This document shows positions 29,603-38,665 of a stretch of 49,658 nt of DNA, piece after piece (position 1 is the stretch's first letter; the number at the start of each line of letters is the position of its first letter). Position numbers and translations under genes: made by a program. The notes under the pieces are model-generated. The model ran no database searches and had not been told where the DNA came from. It saw only the letters and a list, made by a program, of their open reading frames with translations. This DNA is from Clostridium sp. CS001 (lineage in GTDB: Bacteria > Bacillota > Clostridia > Clostridiales > Clostridiaceae), in the NCBI RefSeq assembly GCF_020443565.1, contig NZ_JAIZZN010000030.1, positions 1 to 49,658 of the forward strand, written 5' to 3'.

Positions 29603-31081
29603 ATGGAGCAGACAAAAGATTTTAACGTACGTAATGAAAGAAACCTTACTATGCTTGTAGATTTTTATGAATTAACTATGGCAAATGGTTATCTTGATAA
29701 TAATGTTCAGGATAAAGTTGCTTACTTTGATATGTTTTTTAGACGAATACCTGACGGTGGCGGATATTGTATAATGGCTGGTGTACAACAATTAATTGAA
29801 TATCTTTCAAATTTAAAATTTACAAATGATGATGTACAATACTTAAGAAGCAAAGGGATTTTCTCAGAAGAATTTATGGATTACTTAACAAATTTTAAAT
29901 TTTCATGTGATGTGTGGGCAATACCAGAAGGTAATCCTGTTTTTCCTGGAGAACCCTTAGTTATAGTCAAAGGACCTGTTATGCAGGCTCAATTTATTGA
30001 AACAATGACTTTACTAACTATAAATCATCAAACTTTAATAGCTACTAAAGCAAGTAGAATATGTAGAGCAGCTAAAGGTAGACCTGTAATGGAATTTGGA
30101 TCTAGACGTGCTCAAGGCTATGATGGTGCTGTATATGGTGCTCGTGCTGCTGTTATTGGTGGTTGTATTGGAACTGCCTGCACCATAGCTGAAGAGATGT
30201 TTGGCATTCCAGCTTCAGGTACCATGGCTCACAGCTGGATACAACTTTTCGATACAGAATACGATTCCTTTAAAGCTTGGGCCAAAACTTATCCTGATAA
30301 CTGTATGCTACTTATAGATACATATAACGTTCTGCGTTCTGGCGTTCCAAATGCTATAAGGGTGTTTGATGAGGTACTTAAACCTATGGGAAAAAGACCT
30401 AAGGGAGTCCGAATAGATAGTGGTGATATTACATACCTCACAAAAAAAGTTAGAATAATGCTAGATGAAGCTGGCTATGAAGATGTTAAAATCACAATTT
30501 CCAATTCCTTAGATGAATACATAATAAGAGGAGTTTTGGAAAATGGAGCACAAGTTGATAGCTTTGGTGTAGGTGAAAGACTTATTACTGCAAGATCTGA
30601 GCCTGTGTTTGGTGGTGTTTATAAACTCGTTGCTGTTGAAACAGATGGAGAAATAGTACCAAAAATTAAAATCAGTGAAAATGAAGAAAAAATCACAAAT
30701 CCTGCTTTTAAAAAGTTATATAGGATTTTTGATAAAACATCACATAAGGCAATTGTGGATTTGATTTCCTTACACGATGAGGTAATTGATGAGAGTAAAC
30801 CTCTTGAAATATTTAATCCAGTTTATACTTGGAAAAAGAAAAAGCTTAAAAATTACTATGCAAAAGAGCTTATGGTTAAAATATTTGAAAATGGTGAGCC
30901 AATTTATGAGTCTCCCACAGTTATGGAAATTAAAGCGTATTCTAAACGTGAAGTGTCTAAATTGTGGCCAGAGGTTTTAAGACTTGAAAATCCTCATGCA
31001 TATTATGTAGATCTTTCTTCTAATCTATGGAACCTAAAGCAAGGATTACTAAATCATTATTCTGAAATCTTTGCAGAATAG
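29603..31081 (+). CDS. pncB: Nicotinate phosphoribosyltransferase PncB
   Basis: Converts salvaged nicotinate plus PRPP to nicotinate mononucleotide. The family start MLVDFYELTMANGYLDN, the segments EFGSRRAQGYDGAVYGARAA and GTMAHSWIQLFD, and the phosphate-binding KRPKGVRIDSGDITYL identify it; 492 residues matches the Firmicute form. It makes the same product as NadC, which is disrupted in this genome at the other end of the window, so it could bypass a NadC loss when nicotinate is available. It precedes the HesB-like gene by 46 bases. Confidence 0.96.
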   Translation: MEQTKDFNVRNERNLTMLVDFYELTMANGYLDNNVQDKVAYFDMFFRRIPDGGGYCIMAGVQQLIEYLSNLKFTNDDVQYLRSKGIFSEEFMDYLTNFKFSCDVWAIPEGNPVFPGEPLVIVKGPVMQAQFIETMTLLTINHQTLIATKASRICRAAKGRPVMEFGSRRAQGYDGAVYGARAAVIGGCIGTACTIAEEMFGIPASGTMAHSWIQLFDTEYDSFKAWAKTYPDNCMLLIDTYNVLRSGVPNAIRVFDEVLKPMGKRPKGVRIDSGDITYLTKKVRIMLDEAGYEDVKITISNSLDEYIIRGVLENGAQVDSFGVGERLITARSEPVFGGVYKLVAVETDGEIVPKIKISENEEKITNPAFKKLYRIFDKTSHKAIVDLISLHDEVIDESKPLEIFNPVYTWKKKKLKNYYAKELMVKIFENGEPIYESPTVMEIKAYSKREVSKLWPEVLRLENPHAYYVDLSSNLWNLKQGLLNHYSEIFAE

Positions 31082-31127
31082 CAAGTAGCTAATTGTTATT
31101 TCTCTCTGATGAATGTTAGGAGGAATT

Positions 31128-31487
31128 ATGGAACAACCTTTAAAAATCAAACTTTCAAATATTGCTCATGATGAGCTTATAAAAATGCTTAAACTTAATA
31201 ACACTTATGATAGTGTAAGGCTTTTGTATGTAAGCGGTTGTTGTAAAACTGCAAAAGTTGATATTTATTTAGACAACTTTAAAACAGGAGACATTAAAAG
31301 TAATATTGGCGATTTAAACGTATTATATGATGAAACTCTTTTAAGTAAGATTAAAGAACTAACAATAGCTTATAGTGATTCTAGATTTTGGATTAAAACA
31401 ATATTACCAGAAGGCAATAAGTCACATTGTTCAAGTTCCGAAAAAAAATCTTGTAGTGGTTGCTCTGGGAATTGTGGTTCACATTAG
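31128..31487 (+). CDS. HesB/IscA-like protein with Cys-rich C-terminal tail
   Basis: The first ~95 residues resemble the HesB/IscA fold (IKLSNIAHDELIKML, RLLYVSGCCKTAKVDIY). The invariant CxxC end of true IscA is replaced by a separate tail CSSSEKKSCSGCSGNCGSH with five cysteines, able to bind metal or a cluster. ATG 31128 is placed 4 bases after AGGAGG; ATG 31113 lies before that site. The role is probably Fe-S or metal handling; the substrate is unknown. About 119 residues. Confidence 0.7.
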   Translation: MEQPLKIKLSNIAHDELIKMLKLNNTYDSVRLLYVSGCCKTAKVDIYLDNFKTGDIKSNIGDLNVLYDETLLSKIKELTIAYSDSRFWIKTILPEGNKSHCSSSEKKSCSGCSGNCGSH

Positions 31488-31536
31488 TCATAAGCAAATA
31501 TACTAGATAATTAATTCTTATTTAAAAATGCTAAAT

Positions 31537-31574
31537 TTAGAAGAGCTAACCAAAATTTTGGTTAGCTCTTCTAA
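31537..31574. terminator. Bidirectional terminator between hesB-like gene and ndk
   Basis: A perfect 38-bp palindrome (19-bp arms) lies between the convergent genes ending at 31487 and 31581. Both flanks are moderately AT-rich (AATTTCAATTAT on one side). It is well placed to end both transcripts. Confidence 0.75.
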
Positions 31575-31580
31575 TTTCAA

Positions 31581-32048
31581 TTATACATTTATTAATGGAC
31601 CATCAGTTTTTATAAATAAATTTACCGCGTTATTATCCTCTTGTGAAAGTTCTGGAAACCAAATCATAATTTCACGATGTGCACTTTCAACATTATCAGA
31701 GGCATGGACTAAATTACGAGTTCTATCTAGTGCATATTGTCCTCTTATACTACCAAGTTCAGCTTTCGTTGGGTCCTTATCTCCATTGATTTTACGTACT
31801 ACATCAATGGCCTTTTCACCCATTAAAATCATTGCACAGATTTTACCTTCAGTAACATAACTTATTAATTCCTTAAAGAATTCCTTTCCTTCATGTTCAG
31901 CGTAGTGTTTTTTAGCAATGTCATTTGTAGCTGTAATCATTTTAAGTGCAACAATCTCAAGTGATTTCTCCTCATAATGACTAATAATTTTCCCAATAAG
32001 TTCTCTTTTAACTCCATCTGGTTTAATTAAAACTAAGGTTCTTTCCAT
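31581..32048 (-). CDS. ndk: Nucleoside diphosphate kinase
   Basis: Transfers phosphate between nucleoside di- and triphosphates. The start MERTLVLIKPDGVKRELIGKI and the active-site segment NLVHASDN with the phospho-histidine H115 are unmistakable. 155 residues is slightly longer than the usual ~140-150, with a short acidic C-terminal extension. It stands alone; a promoter is expected in 32049-32160. Confidence 0.96.
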   Translation of the reverse strand: MERTLVLIKPDGVKRELIGKIISHYEEKSLEIVALKMITATNDIAKKHYAEHEGKEFFKELISYVTEGKICAMILMGEKAIDVVRKINGDKDPTKAELGSIRGQYALDRTRNLVHASDNVESAHREIMIWFPELSQEDNNAVNLFIKTDGPLINV

Positions 32049-32181
32049 TTAAATTCACTTCCTTGATATGTATTATTACAATCACACCAAAATAAATAAC
32101 AAGATCTATGCTGTTTATACATTTCAGTGCACTTAGATTATATCCTATTATTACATATAATACACAACCATATAAGAACCT

Positions 32182-32397
32182 CTACGAATAATTCTCTTTG
32201 TATAGCATTCTTAATGGGGAGGTTTTGTCCTCATTAAATAAATCATAATTAGAAATATCTTTAATAGTGAAAGGTTTAAAGTTCTTTAATTCAACAAATG
32301 GACATTTATCCTCATTATCTACCCATTTATATAATGCACACTCCTTAAAACATTCTACTTCTTCTTCTATAGTTGTTAGAAAAGGACACTGTGACAT
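32182..32397 (-). CDS. Small Cys-rich conserved-type protein, unknown function
   Basis: ATG 32397 with GAGGTGG 6 bases upstream gives 71 residues: MSQCPFLTTIEEEVECFKEC then ALYKWVDNEDKCPFVELK. Four cysteines in a CPF...CFKEC...CPF arrangement suggest a metal or cluster site. An ATG at 32418 is possible but lies before the ribosome binding site. I recognise no established function. It lies between ndk and the B12-regulated operon, all on the minus strand. Confidence 0.65.
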   Translation of the reverse strand: MSQCPFLTTIEEEVECFKECALYKWVDNEDKCPFVELKNFKPFTIKDISNYDLFNEDKTSPLRMLYKENYS

Positions 32398-32525
32398 CTT
32401 ATACCACCTCACTCCCATAATGTGCTACTAGAGTAACAATATTACCCATGATAACATTATAAGACATTTTAGTAACAAATTGAAGTGTTTTTTAAAATTT
32501 TATATATAAACATACAATTACAATC

Positions 32526-33215
32526 TTAATTATTAACGCCATCCTTTAAGTATTTCCACTCAACCACATCGCCTGGATTTAGTTTATAAGCCCCGCAACT
32601 TACACTTGACTTAACTCCATTTACATAATAACACCATCCACTTAAAGGCCCTGCATCTCTAGCTTTAAGGCTATCAATCATTGTAAAATAGACTGCCTCT
32701 CCTCTTCCTGTTGCCCTATAATTTATACCCTTATTATCTAGCTCACTAAGTGTAATCTGACCTACTGTTTTACCCTGGGTATTTACATATATAGATAAAA
32801 TAGTTTTATCAGTTATATCATCCTTAACTATAAAATTAGGCTCTTTTTTAGCTTCAGGTACCTTTACAACTGGTGGCTTAGGCACCTCTTTTACAGGAGT
32901 TACACTCTCTGGAGTGGGAACCTTTTCCACTGTAGTTTTCGCATCTTTTTTTACCTCTACTACCTTTTCCTTATCAGTTACTGGTGTGCTTTCAACCCCT
33001 GTTGTAGGAGTCTTAGTAGTTTTAGGAATCTCAGCATTTCCTTCTACTATTATATCTTGTTTTTGAGCAACTTCTGTTGGTTTTTGGACTAACTCCTTTT
33101 GCTTCGCTACTACATTATCTTTATTAATATACTTATCTTGAACAACTTTAGAAATACTTAATAACCCTATGCTTACAAATATAACTACAACCATAAGCAA
33201 TATCTTCTTTTTCAC
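32526..33215 (-). CDS. Membrane-anchored DUF4430 (transcobalamin-like) protein
   Basis: GTG 33215 with AGAGG upstream. Residues ~5-24 are one hydrophobic helix without a lipobox Cys, so it is probably membrane-anchored and outward facing. A Pro/Lys/Thr/Val-rich spacer (about 40-125) is followed by a DUF4430 domain whose hallmark GWCYYVNGVKSSVSCGAYKL-like end carries two cysteines that could pair. DUF4430 resembles the C-terminal beta domain of transcobalamin/intrinsic factor. It is the last gene of the B12-riboswitch operon. Corrinoid binding is inferred from domain and context. Confidence 0.8.
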   Translation of the reverse strand: MKKKILLMVVVIFVSIGLLSISKVVQDKYINKDNVVAKQKELVQKPTEVAQKQDIIVEGNAEIPKTTKTPTTGVESTPVTDKEKVVEVKKDAKTTVEKVPTPESVTPVKEVPKPPVVKVPEAKKEPNFIVKDDITDKTILSIYVNTQGKTVGQITLSELDNKGINYRATGRGEAVYFTMIDSLKARDAGPLSGWCYYVNGVKSSVSCGAYKLNPGDVVEWKYLKDGVNN

Positions 33216-33274
33216 TTAATAACCTCTTTTCTATTGATACACTAATATTTAATTAATACTTAGTAAATAATTTG

Positions 33275-35110
33275 TTATTTTTCAATTTTAAGCTTTCTTA
33301 AATACAAAGTTCCAACTGCCATAAATAATAGCCCTACCATCACAATTACATTTGTATCAGCAAAAGATCCTGTCTGAGGTAACTTATCAGTGCCTAAATC
33401 CACTGCAGCTTTACCGTTATCAGTAGTTGTAGTATCTTTCAAAGCGAAAACTGGTAAGTTCTTTGAGTTAATATTACTGGAATAAAAATTGTATTTCCCT
33501 GATGTTTTATATTCTTTTATAGCTATTAGTGTCCTTAGTGACTGTTCTGTGGAAGTATAATTTAATGTTAAATCCTCTACTAAGTGTTTAAATCCGCCAT
33601 CCTTAGACTTAAAGGATAATAGTGCTGATACCAAATCACCTTTAGTTTTAGTAAATACTTCTCCCTCTGGGTTTATTCCAAGAGATGTAAGTCCTAATAT
33701 AACAAAAGCTGTTGTTTCACTAGCGACTCCATATTGACTAACACTATATCCACTTTCATTTTGCAATTTAGACAAAGTTTCAACTGCAGCATCTATTGAA
33801 GTTTTAACCTCTGGTTTTGTATTATAAAATTCTGAAAGAGCATTTATAGCTGCTCCTGTCATATCCGGATCAATTTTATCTCCATAGTATGTCCATCCTA
33901 CTAACTTATTTCCATCTTGCTCGTAAGTTAACTTGGATTCTAATATAATATTAGCCAACTTATCTTTTGTTACTTTATAATCCTCTTTTATATTGGCATA
34001 ATTATAAGTAAAGATTCCAAACACTGCGTCATTAATTAAAAATGTGCTTATATCTCTATTAAGCAATTCTGAAACTAAATTATGTCCCTGGAAATTATAA
34101 GGTGTATATCCTGCCGCCGTAAGTCCCATAATCAATTTTTCCATATCTGTATTGCTTATATCTTTCACTCCATTAGCCTTAATATCCTCTATGCTTTCAT
34201 TTAAAAAAGTAGTGTCTACCTTTTCACCTAACTTGTTTAAACTCATTACAGACCAAGCATTAAGTCCCTTTGACTTTATAACTGATACTGAGCTATTAAT
34301 TGCATCTGTTATTTCTTTTGGTATTTTAGTGTTATCTACATTTTCACTTCCATTACTTCCATTACTTCCATTACTTCCATTATTATTTTCAGCTGGATTT
34401 TCATCTGCACCTATAGTGAATTTTATTTCATCATAAACTACTTTTGGAGACCCATCTACTTTAAAATCACTTAACGTAAGAATATGAGCTCCCTCTTTTA
34501 GTCCTGCTTTAAGAGTAATCTTATTTTCTACAACAACCACGTCTACTCCATCAATTTTAGCCTTTATTCCATTGATAGGTTGTATAACTTGCGCTCCTGT
34601 TGTCCAGTCTTTGTATGTATTATTTAAACTTATAGTTAATTCCTTATTTGCTTCCTTTGTTGAATACTCAATTTTATTTGAGTTTAACGTTCCCATGTCA
34701 CCATAATAGAAAATAAGCTTATCCCCATTTTGTAATGTGGCACCATCAATGCCTGTGTTAATATCTTCATAATTATTATTTCTACTAATTGCATATGACC
34801 ATCCATCATATCCGCCAAACTTACCAGACTTTACTCCATTAACTTCTGAAATAAATTTTCCATATTGTCCATCCGTTGCAACCATAGATATACTATTCTT
34901 ATCTAAAACATCTTTTAAGGCCTCGAAAGCATTTGCTTTACTTGATGTTCCTACTGTAATCACTTTATCGAAGCTTTGTACTTGCACTGCAACTTCAAAA
35001 TTATTTTCTGCTGCCTTTACCATTGTGCTAGTTCCTGTAAATATCTGCCCTATAAGAAAAATTAGTACTAAGGCCATTGTATAACCCTTGTTTTTTATGG
35101 ATTTTATCAT
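33275..35110 (-). CDS. Sortase-anchored DUF4430 plus alpha/alpha-toroid surface protein
   Basis: 611 residues: a signal peptide (1-~34, ending TSTMVKA), a DUF4430 domain (~35-150, GYDGWSYAISRNN), an Ig-like stretch (~150-240), a Gly-Ser-Asn linker (GSNGSNGSNGSE), an alpha/alpha-toroid of the prenyltransferase/terpenoid-cyclase kind (~260-545, GWTYYGDKIDPDMTGAAINAL and YGVASETTAFVILGL repeats), and a cell-wall sorting signal LPQTG at 577-581, hydrophobic helix and Lys/Arg tail. Transcobalamin also combines an alpha6/alpha6 barrel and a beta domain, here in the opposite order. GAGGAGG lies 7 bases upstream. Part of the B12-riboswitch operon; likely extracellular corrinoid capture. Confidence 0.82.
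   Translation of the reverse strand: MIKSIKNKGYTMALVLIFLIGQIFTGTSTMVKAAENNFEVAVQVQSFDKVITVGTSSKANAFEALKDVLDKNSISMVATDGQYGKFISEVNGVKSGKFGGYDGWSYAISRNNNYEDINTGIDGATLQNGDKLIFYYGDMGTLNSNKIEYSTKEANKELTISLNNTYKDWTTGAQVIQPINGIKAKIDGVDVVVVENKITLKAGLKEGAHILTLSDFKVDGSPKVVYDEIKFTIGADENPAENNNGSNGSNGSNGSENVDNTKIPKEITDAINSSVSVIKSKGLNAWSVMSLNKLGEKVDTTFLNESIEDIKANGVKDISNTDMEKLIMGLTAAGYTPYNFQGHNLVSELLNRDISTFLINDAVFGIFTYNYANIKEDYKVTKDKLANIILESKLTYEQDGNKLVGWTYYGDKIDPDMTGAAINALSEFYNTKPEVKTSIDAAVETLSKLQNESGYSVSQYGVASETTAFVILGLTSLGINPEGEVFTKTKGDLVSALLSFKSKDGGFKHLVEDLTLNYTSTEQSLRTLIAIKEYKTSGKYNFYSSNINSKNLPVFALKDTTTTDNGKAAVDLGTDKLPQTGSFADTNVIVMVGLLFMAVGTLYLRKLKIEK
34347..34382 (-). repeat. 9-bp tandem repeat encoding a Gly-Ser-Asn linker
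   Basis: Four units of CTTCCATTA on the plus strand encode GSN repeats on the minus strand, between the Ig-like part and the toroid of the surface protein. In-frame gain or loss of units would change linker length without breaking the gene. Confidence 0.85.
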
Positions 35111-35160
35111 GATCTTTCCTCCTCGAATTTTTAAATATATATTTTAATATTTTTTACATA

Positions 35161-35859
35161 TTATTTTTTAATGTCTTTAATATACGTAATTTCTAATCTA
35201 CTTTTAAATCTAGTTAGTACTTTGTAGAAGCTTTCATAAAAAATCATGGCAAAAATAAAATTTCCCACTGCATGCATTACATCTGCAGTAATACTAGTAA
35301 GATAGACGGTTAACACACCTTTAAAGCTAATTGGATCTACAATCACAAGTACTGACCATAAGTTCATTATCCAATCAAAAAGAAATCCATATAGAAAACA
35401 TATAATTGCAAACTTTTCTACAGAAAGCTTTTTACCTCTTTTACCTATTAATCCTGAAATTGCCCCCACAATACCCCAGGCTAGCATCTGCCAAGGAGTA
35501 TATGGCCCTTGACCAAGAAAAATGTTTGAAATAAATGCTGCTGTACTTCCAACCAAGAATCCCTCGTAAACTCCAAATACAAGTCCAGATAATGCAACTA
35601 AAAACGTGGTAGGCTGAACGTTTAATATGGCTGCAAAGGGTATTCTGCTAACTGCTGCAAATACACTTAAAGTTGCTATAACTGCTATTTCTTTAGTACC
35701 CATAGAGCTTTTTTCAAAATAGAAATAGCTTAAAAAAATTATTAAAAACACTGCTAAGGTCACACTTAAAGACATATTAATATAATTATTGTATCTTATC
35801 CCTAGCACTACCAATAATAGTGGAATTAAAAATGTTAGATACATAGTAACTTTTTTCAC
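35161..35859 (-). CDS. ECF transporter substrate-binding S component (probable corrinoid type)
   Basis: 232 residues with about six membrane helices. Segments AAVSRIPFAAILNVQPTTFLVALSGLVFG and GQGPYTPWQMLAWGIVGAISGLIGK are typical of ECF S components annotated as cobalamin-related (CbrT/CblT-like). The S component gives substrate specificity and docks on EcfT. GTG 35859 with GAAGGTGA upstream. The B12 riboswitch suggests cobalamin, cobinamide or a precursor as substrate; sequence alone does not decide which. Confidence 0.82.
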   Translation of the reverse strand: MKKVTMYLTFLIPLLLVVLGIRYNNYINMSLSVTLAVFLIIFLSYFYFEKSSMGTKEIAVIATLSVFAAVSRIPFAAILNVQPTTFLVALSGLVFGVYEGFLVGSTAAFISNIFLGQGPYTPWQMLAWGIVGAISGLIGKRGKKLSVEKFAIICFLYGFLFDWIMNLWSVLVIVDPISFKGVLTVYLTSITADVMHAVGNFIFAMIFYESFYKVLTRFKSRLEITYIKDIKK

Positions 35860-35913
35860 TATTTCACCTTCAAACTAAGTTTATTTTTTCTTGCTTAAGT
35901 TTGTCTTATGTTA

Positions 35914-37632
35914 CTAGATTTGTTTTCCCAAAGTTAACTTATTCTTTTCTACCTGAAAGAAGTCTTTTAAAGTAAATATGCTGCTGTTTATATTTCTAAA
36001 AATCTTATTAATATTTGTAGTATAATATATCCCTCGACCAAGCACTTGTTCGCGATTTCCATCCCCTACTATCTCACCATTAAACATTAATAAAAATCTA
36101 TTGCAAAACTCTGATGCAAACTCCACATCATGAGTCACCAGTATCACTGTAGTTCCATTCTTGTTTAATTCTAACAGGATTTCTCCAAGCATTGTTTTTA
36201 CTTTTAAATCAAGGCCTCTAGTTGGCTCATCTAAAAGCAAAATCTTTGGCCTTAGAACCAAAATTGATGCTATGGCAACTCTCTGAATCTCCCCACCACT
36301 AAGATCTCGAGGGTTTTTATCCTTTAATTTATACAAATCTAAAGCTTTCAAAGTCTCTTCTATAACCTGATAATCCTTAATATTATAATTATCTAAGGTA
36401 AATTTTAATTCCGAATAAACTGTTTCTTTTGATATGTAATCATTAGGATTTTGTGATACATAGCCTATAATTCTAGCTACATCCTTAATTTTAAGCTTTC
36501 TAATCTCACTGTACTCACTACTAAAACTTTTAATAAGGTTCTTTGATAGTTTTTTACTATTACCCTCTACTAATGAATCCCTTAGTACTTTACTGCTGCC
36601 ACTATAGTCAATTAAGCCCATAAGAGATTTTAAAAAAGTACTTTTGCCAGCACCATTAGCCCCCATAATACTAATAAACTCACCTTGTCTTATACTAGTA
36701 CTTAAACCTTTAATGACTAAATTGTCTTCATACTTACAACTCAAGTTATCAATTTTAATAATTTCTTCCCCATCAGATAAATCTTGTTTAATAATATTGG
36801 TTTCATATTTATAGTTAAATGCTTCAATAGTTCTTCTTGCTTCTCTCAAACTACATGGCATATTAACAATATTTAAAGCTTTAGATATCTTTAAATAGTT
36901 TGGGAGGAAATCCAATAACTTCTCTTCTCCTTCGTTATAAAGTTCTTGTTTATTTCCGAAAAAGGCTATTTCTCCTCTAGATAATACTAAAACTTTATCT
37001 GCAATATCAAACCATTTATCTATTCTTTGCTCAATAATAATGATGGTAATTCCTAGTTCCTCGTTTATTTTCTTTATAAGTGAAATAACATCTTCAGCAG
37101 AAGATGGGTCTAGCTGAGAGGTAGGCTCATCTAAAATAATACAGTTTGGTAAATATGCAATGGCAGAAGTTATTGCCACTCTTTGTTTTTGCCCACCAGA
37201 TAAAGTGTTAATTTCTCTATTAGCTATATCTAATATATTAGAAAACTGCATAGCTTCCCAAATTCTTCTCTTTATTTCTGAGCTTTCAACACCTACGTTT
37301 TCAAGTCCAAAAGCAATCTCTCTGTGCACTTTGTTCATGATTAGCTGACTTTCTGGGTCTTGGAAAACCATAGTTACTTCAGTTGCTCTTTTATTATGTT
37401 TCATTTCTATTATATCTTCACCATCTATACTTACACTTCCCTGTATTGTGCCACCATAAAAGTTTGGAACAGCTCCCGAAATGCACTTAGCCAAAGTGGA
37501 TTTACCTGAACCCGATTCTCCTACAACAAATAAAATTTCTCCTTTATTTAATTTCATGTTTATATCCTTAATTACTGGTTTTAGTTCTTTAGGATAGTGA
37601 TAAGTTAATTCTTTAATCTCTATATATGGCAT
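35914..37632 (-). CDS. Fused energy-coupling ATPase (EcfA-EcfA), two ABC domains
   Basis: 572 residues with two complete ABC ATPase domains. First: Walker A GESGSGKSTLAKC (~39), signature LSGGQKQRVAI (~144), Walker B CIILDEPTSQLD. Second: Walker A GANGAGKSTFLKS (~325), signature LSGGEIQRVAI (~452), Walker B ILLLDEPTRGLDL. This is the fused form of EcfA1/EcfA2, powering the ECF transporter from the cytoplasmic side. It lies between ecfT and the S component and is therefore a dedicated (group I) ECF system rather than the shared module. GGGAG precedes the ATG. Confidence 0.95.
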   Translation of the reverse strand: MPYIEIKELTYHYPKELKPVIKDINMKLNKGEILFVVGESGSGKSTLAKCISGAVPNFYGGTIQGSVSIDGEDIIEMKHNKRATEVTMVFQDPESQLIMNKVHREIAFGLENVGVESSEIKRRIWEAMQFSNILDIANREINTLSGGQKQRVAITSAIAYLPNCIILDEPTSQLDPSSAEDVISLIKKINEELGITIIIIEQRIDKWFDIADKVLVLSRGEIAFFGNKQELYNEGEEKLLDFLPNYLKISKALNIVNMPCSLREARRTIEAFNYKYETNIIKQDLSDGEEIIKIDNLSCKYEDNLVIKGLSTSIRQGEFISIMGANGAGKSTFLKSLMGLIDYSGSSKVLRDSLVEGNSKKLSKNLIKSFSSEYSEIRKLKIKDVARIIGYVSQNPNDYISKETVYSELKFTLDNYNIKDYQVIEETLKALDLYKLKDKNPRDLSGGEIQRVAIASILVLRPKILLLDEPTRGLDLKVKTMLGEILLELNKNGTTVILVTHDVEFASEFCNRFLLMFNGEIVGDGNREQVLGRGIYYTTNINKIFRNINSSIFTLKDFFQVEKNKLTLGKQI

Positions 37633-37666
37633 TTATTTTTCTCCCTAGAATATTATTTTTTATCAT

Positions 37667-38527
37667 TTACCTTTTGTGCTCTAATACCCCAATTAACATA
37701 GTCTCTATTATAACAATAAATATTAGAACTCCTAAAACCCAGTAATTAAAAAGCTGTGACAAACTAATTTTCATATATATATCAAAATCATCTACACCAC
37801 TCGTCTTTATTATTAAATAAAAAAACAATGTAGCTATACTTGCCATAATTAATAAATAGTCCTTCTTTTCAATTTTAGGCTTATCATAAACGCTTCGGTC
37901 TCCACTTAAAAACCCCCTAACATAAGCCGCCTCACCTATGTCAAAAGCACCTTCTAAAGAATCCTCTAATAAAACAGATAGTACAGGTACATTACTTTTA
38001 ATCTTTTCTATAAGTTTTTTGCTTTCAAAATCCACACCACGTATACTATATATTTCCTTTAGGTTTGTAATCCTATTTTTCATATTGGGGAAAATTTTTA
38101 GGCTAATCATAATGGTTAATGTCGACTTTGGTATTTTAGAAGAAAAATATGAAGATGCCATATCAGAGTCTATAATTATTGAAGTTATGGCAAACAAATA
38201 TATTACCACTAAAAGCTTTAAAGATAATATCACACCATAAATTAAAGCTTCTAATGTGAACTTTTCTCCGAATAGATAGAAAAGAACAATATTTCCCTGT
38301 GACACAAAAATCATATTAACTACTATAGCCAAAATAGAAAATGGGATAAAATATTTAAGGCCCATTTTGAGTTTTTTTAAATTCCCGCTATAAATCATTG
38401 TAAACACACAAAAGCTAAAAATTATCATCAGGATAATTGGGTTCTGACACAAAAATGTTATGATAAGTAAACTCAGCCCAAGTAAAGCCGCTGTTACAAC
38501 ATGAATTTTACTGTTTTCATTAATCAT
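37667..38527 (-). CDS. ECF transporter membrane component EcfT
   Basis: EcfT couples the ATPases to the S component. About 286 residues from ATG 38527 (AGGAGG 5 bases upstream) with several membrane helices and the C-terminal coupling region carrying the family-like Ala/Arg pattern: KIFPNMKNRITNLKEIYSIRG and AAYVRGF. An upstream in-frame ATG at 38566 precedes the ribosome binding site and is rejected. First gene after the cobalamin riboswitch. Confidence 0.9.
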   Translation of the reverse strand: MINENSKIHVVTAALLGLSLLIITFLCQNPIILMIIFSFCVFTMIYSGNLKKLKMGLKYFIPFSILAIVVNMIFVSQGNIVLFYLFGEKFTLEALIYGVILSLKLLVVIYLFAITSIIIDSDMASSYFSSKIPKSTLTIMISLKIFPNMKNRITNLKEIYSIRGVDFESKKLIEKIKSNVPVLSVLLEDSLEGAFDIGEAAYVRGFLSGDRSVYDKPKIEKKDYLLIMASIATLFFYLIIKTSGVDDFDIYMKISLSQLFNYWVLGVLIFIVIIETMLIGVLEHKR

Positions 38528-38634
38528 AGTTCCTCCTATAAGAAAGTAGTGCCACCCACGTGGCAAGTGGCAAAAGTGACAACCTATAGCGTATAAATGT
38601 TATCCACATGTACTTTCATAAACTGTTTCCTATA
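38528..38634 (-). other. Leader between riboswitch terminator and ecfT
   Basis: About 107 bases with no gene. A small dyad built from GCCAC and GTGGC copies lies at about 38551-38575, just upstream of the ecfT ribosome binding site; a translational role is possible but unsupported. Confidence 0.35.
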
Positions 38635-38665
38635 TAATTAAAAAAACCGAACTAAAAAGTTCGGT
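38635..38665 (-). terminator. Riboswitch expression-platform terminator
   Basis: An 8-bp stem ACCGAACT/AGTTCGGT (38646-38653 with 38658-38665) with a TTTT loop is followed by seven T on the minus strand. Upstream, GGTAGAGGT (about 38681-38692) can pair with ACCTTTACC (about 38663-38672), overlapping the terminator stem's first ACC, so an antiterminator alternative exists. It ends about 110 bases before the ecfT start. Confidence 0.85.

Noticed and set aside
38551-38575. Second regulatory hairpin before ecfT
   Set aside because: Short dyad without a clear link to the ribosome binding site; mentioned but not called.
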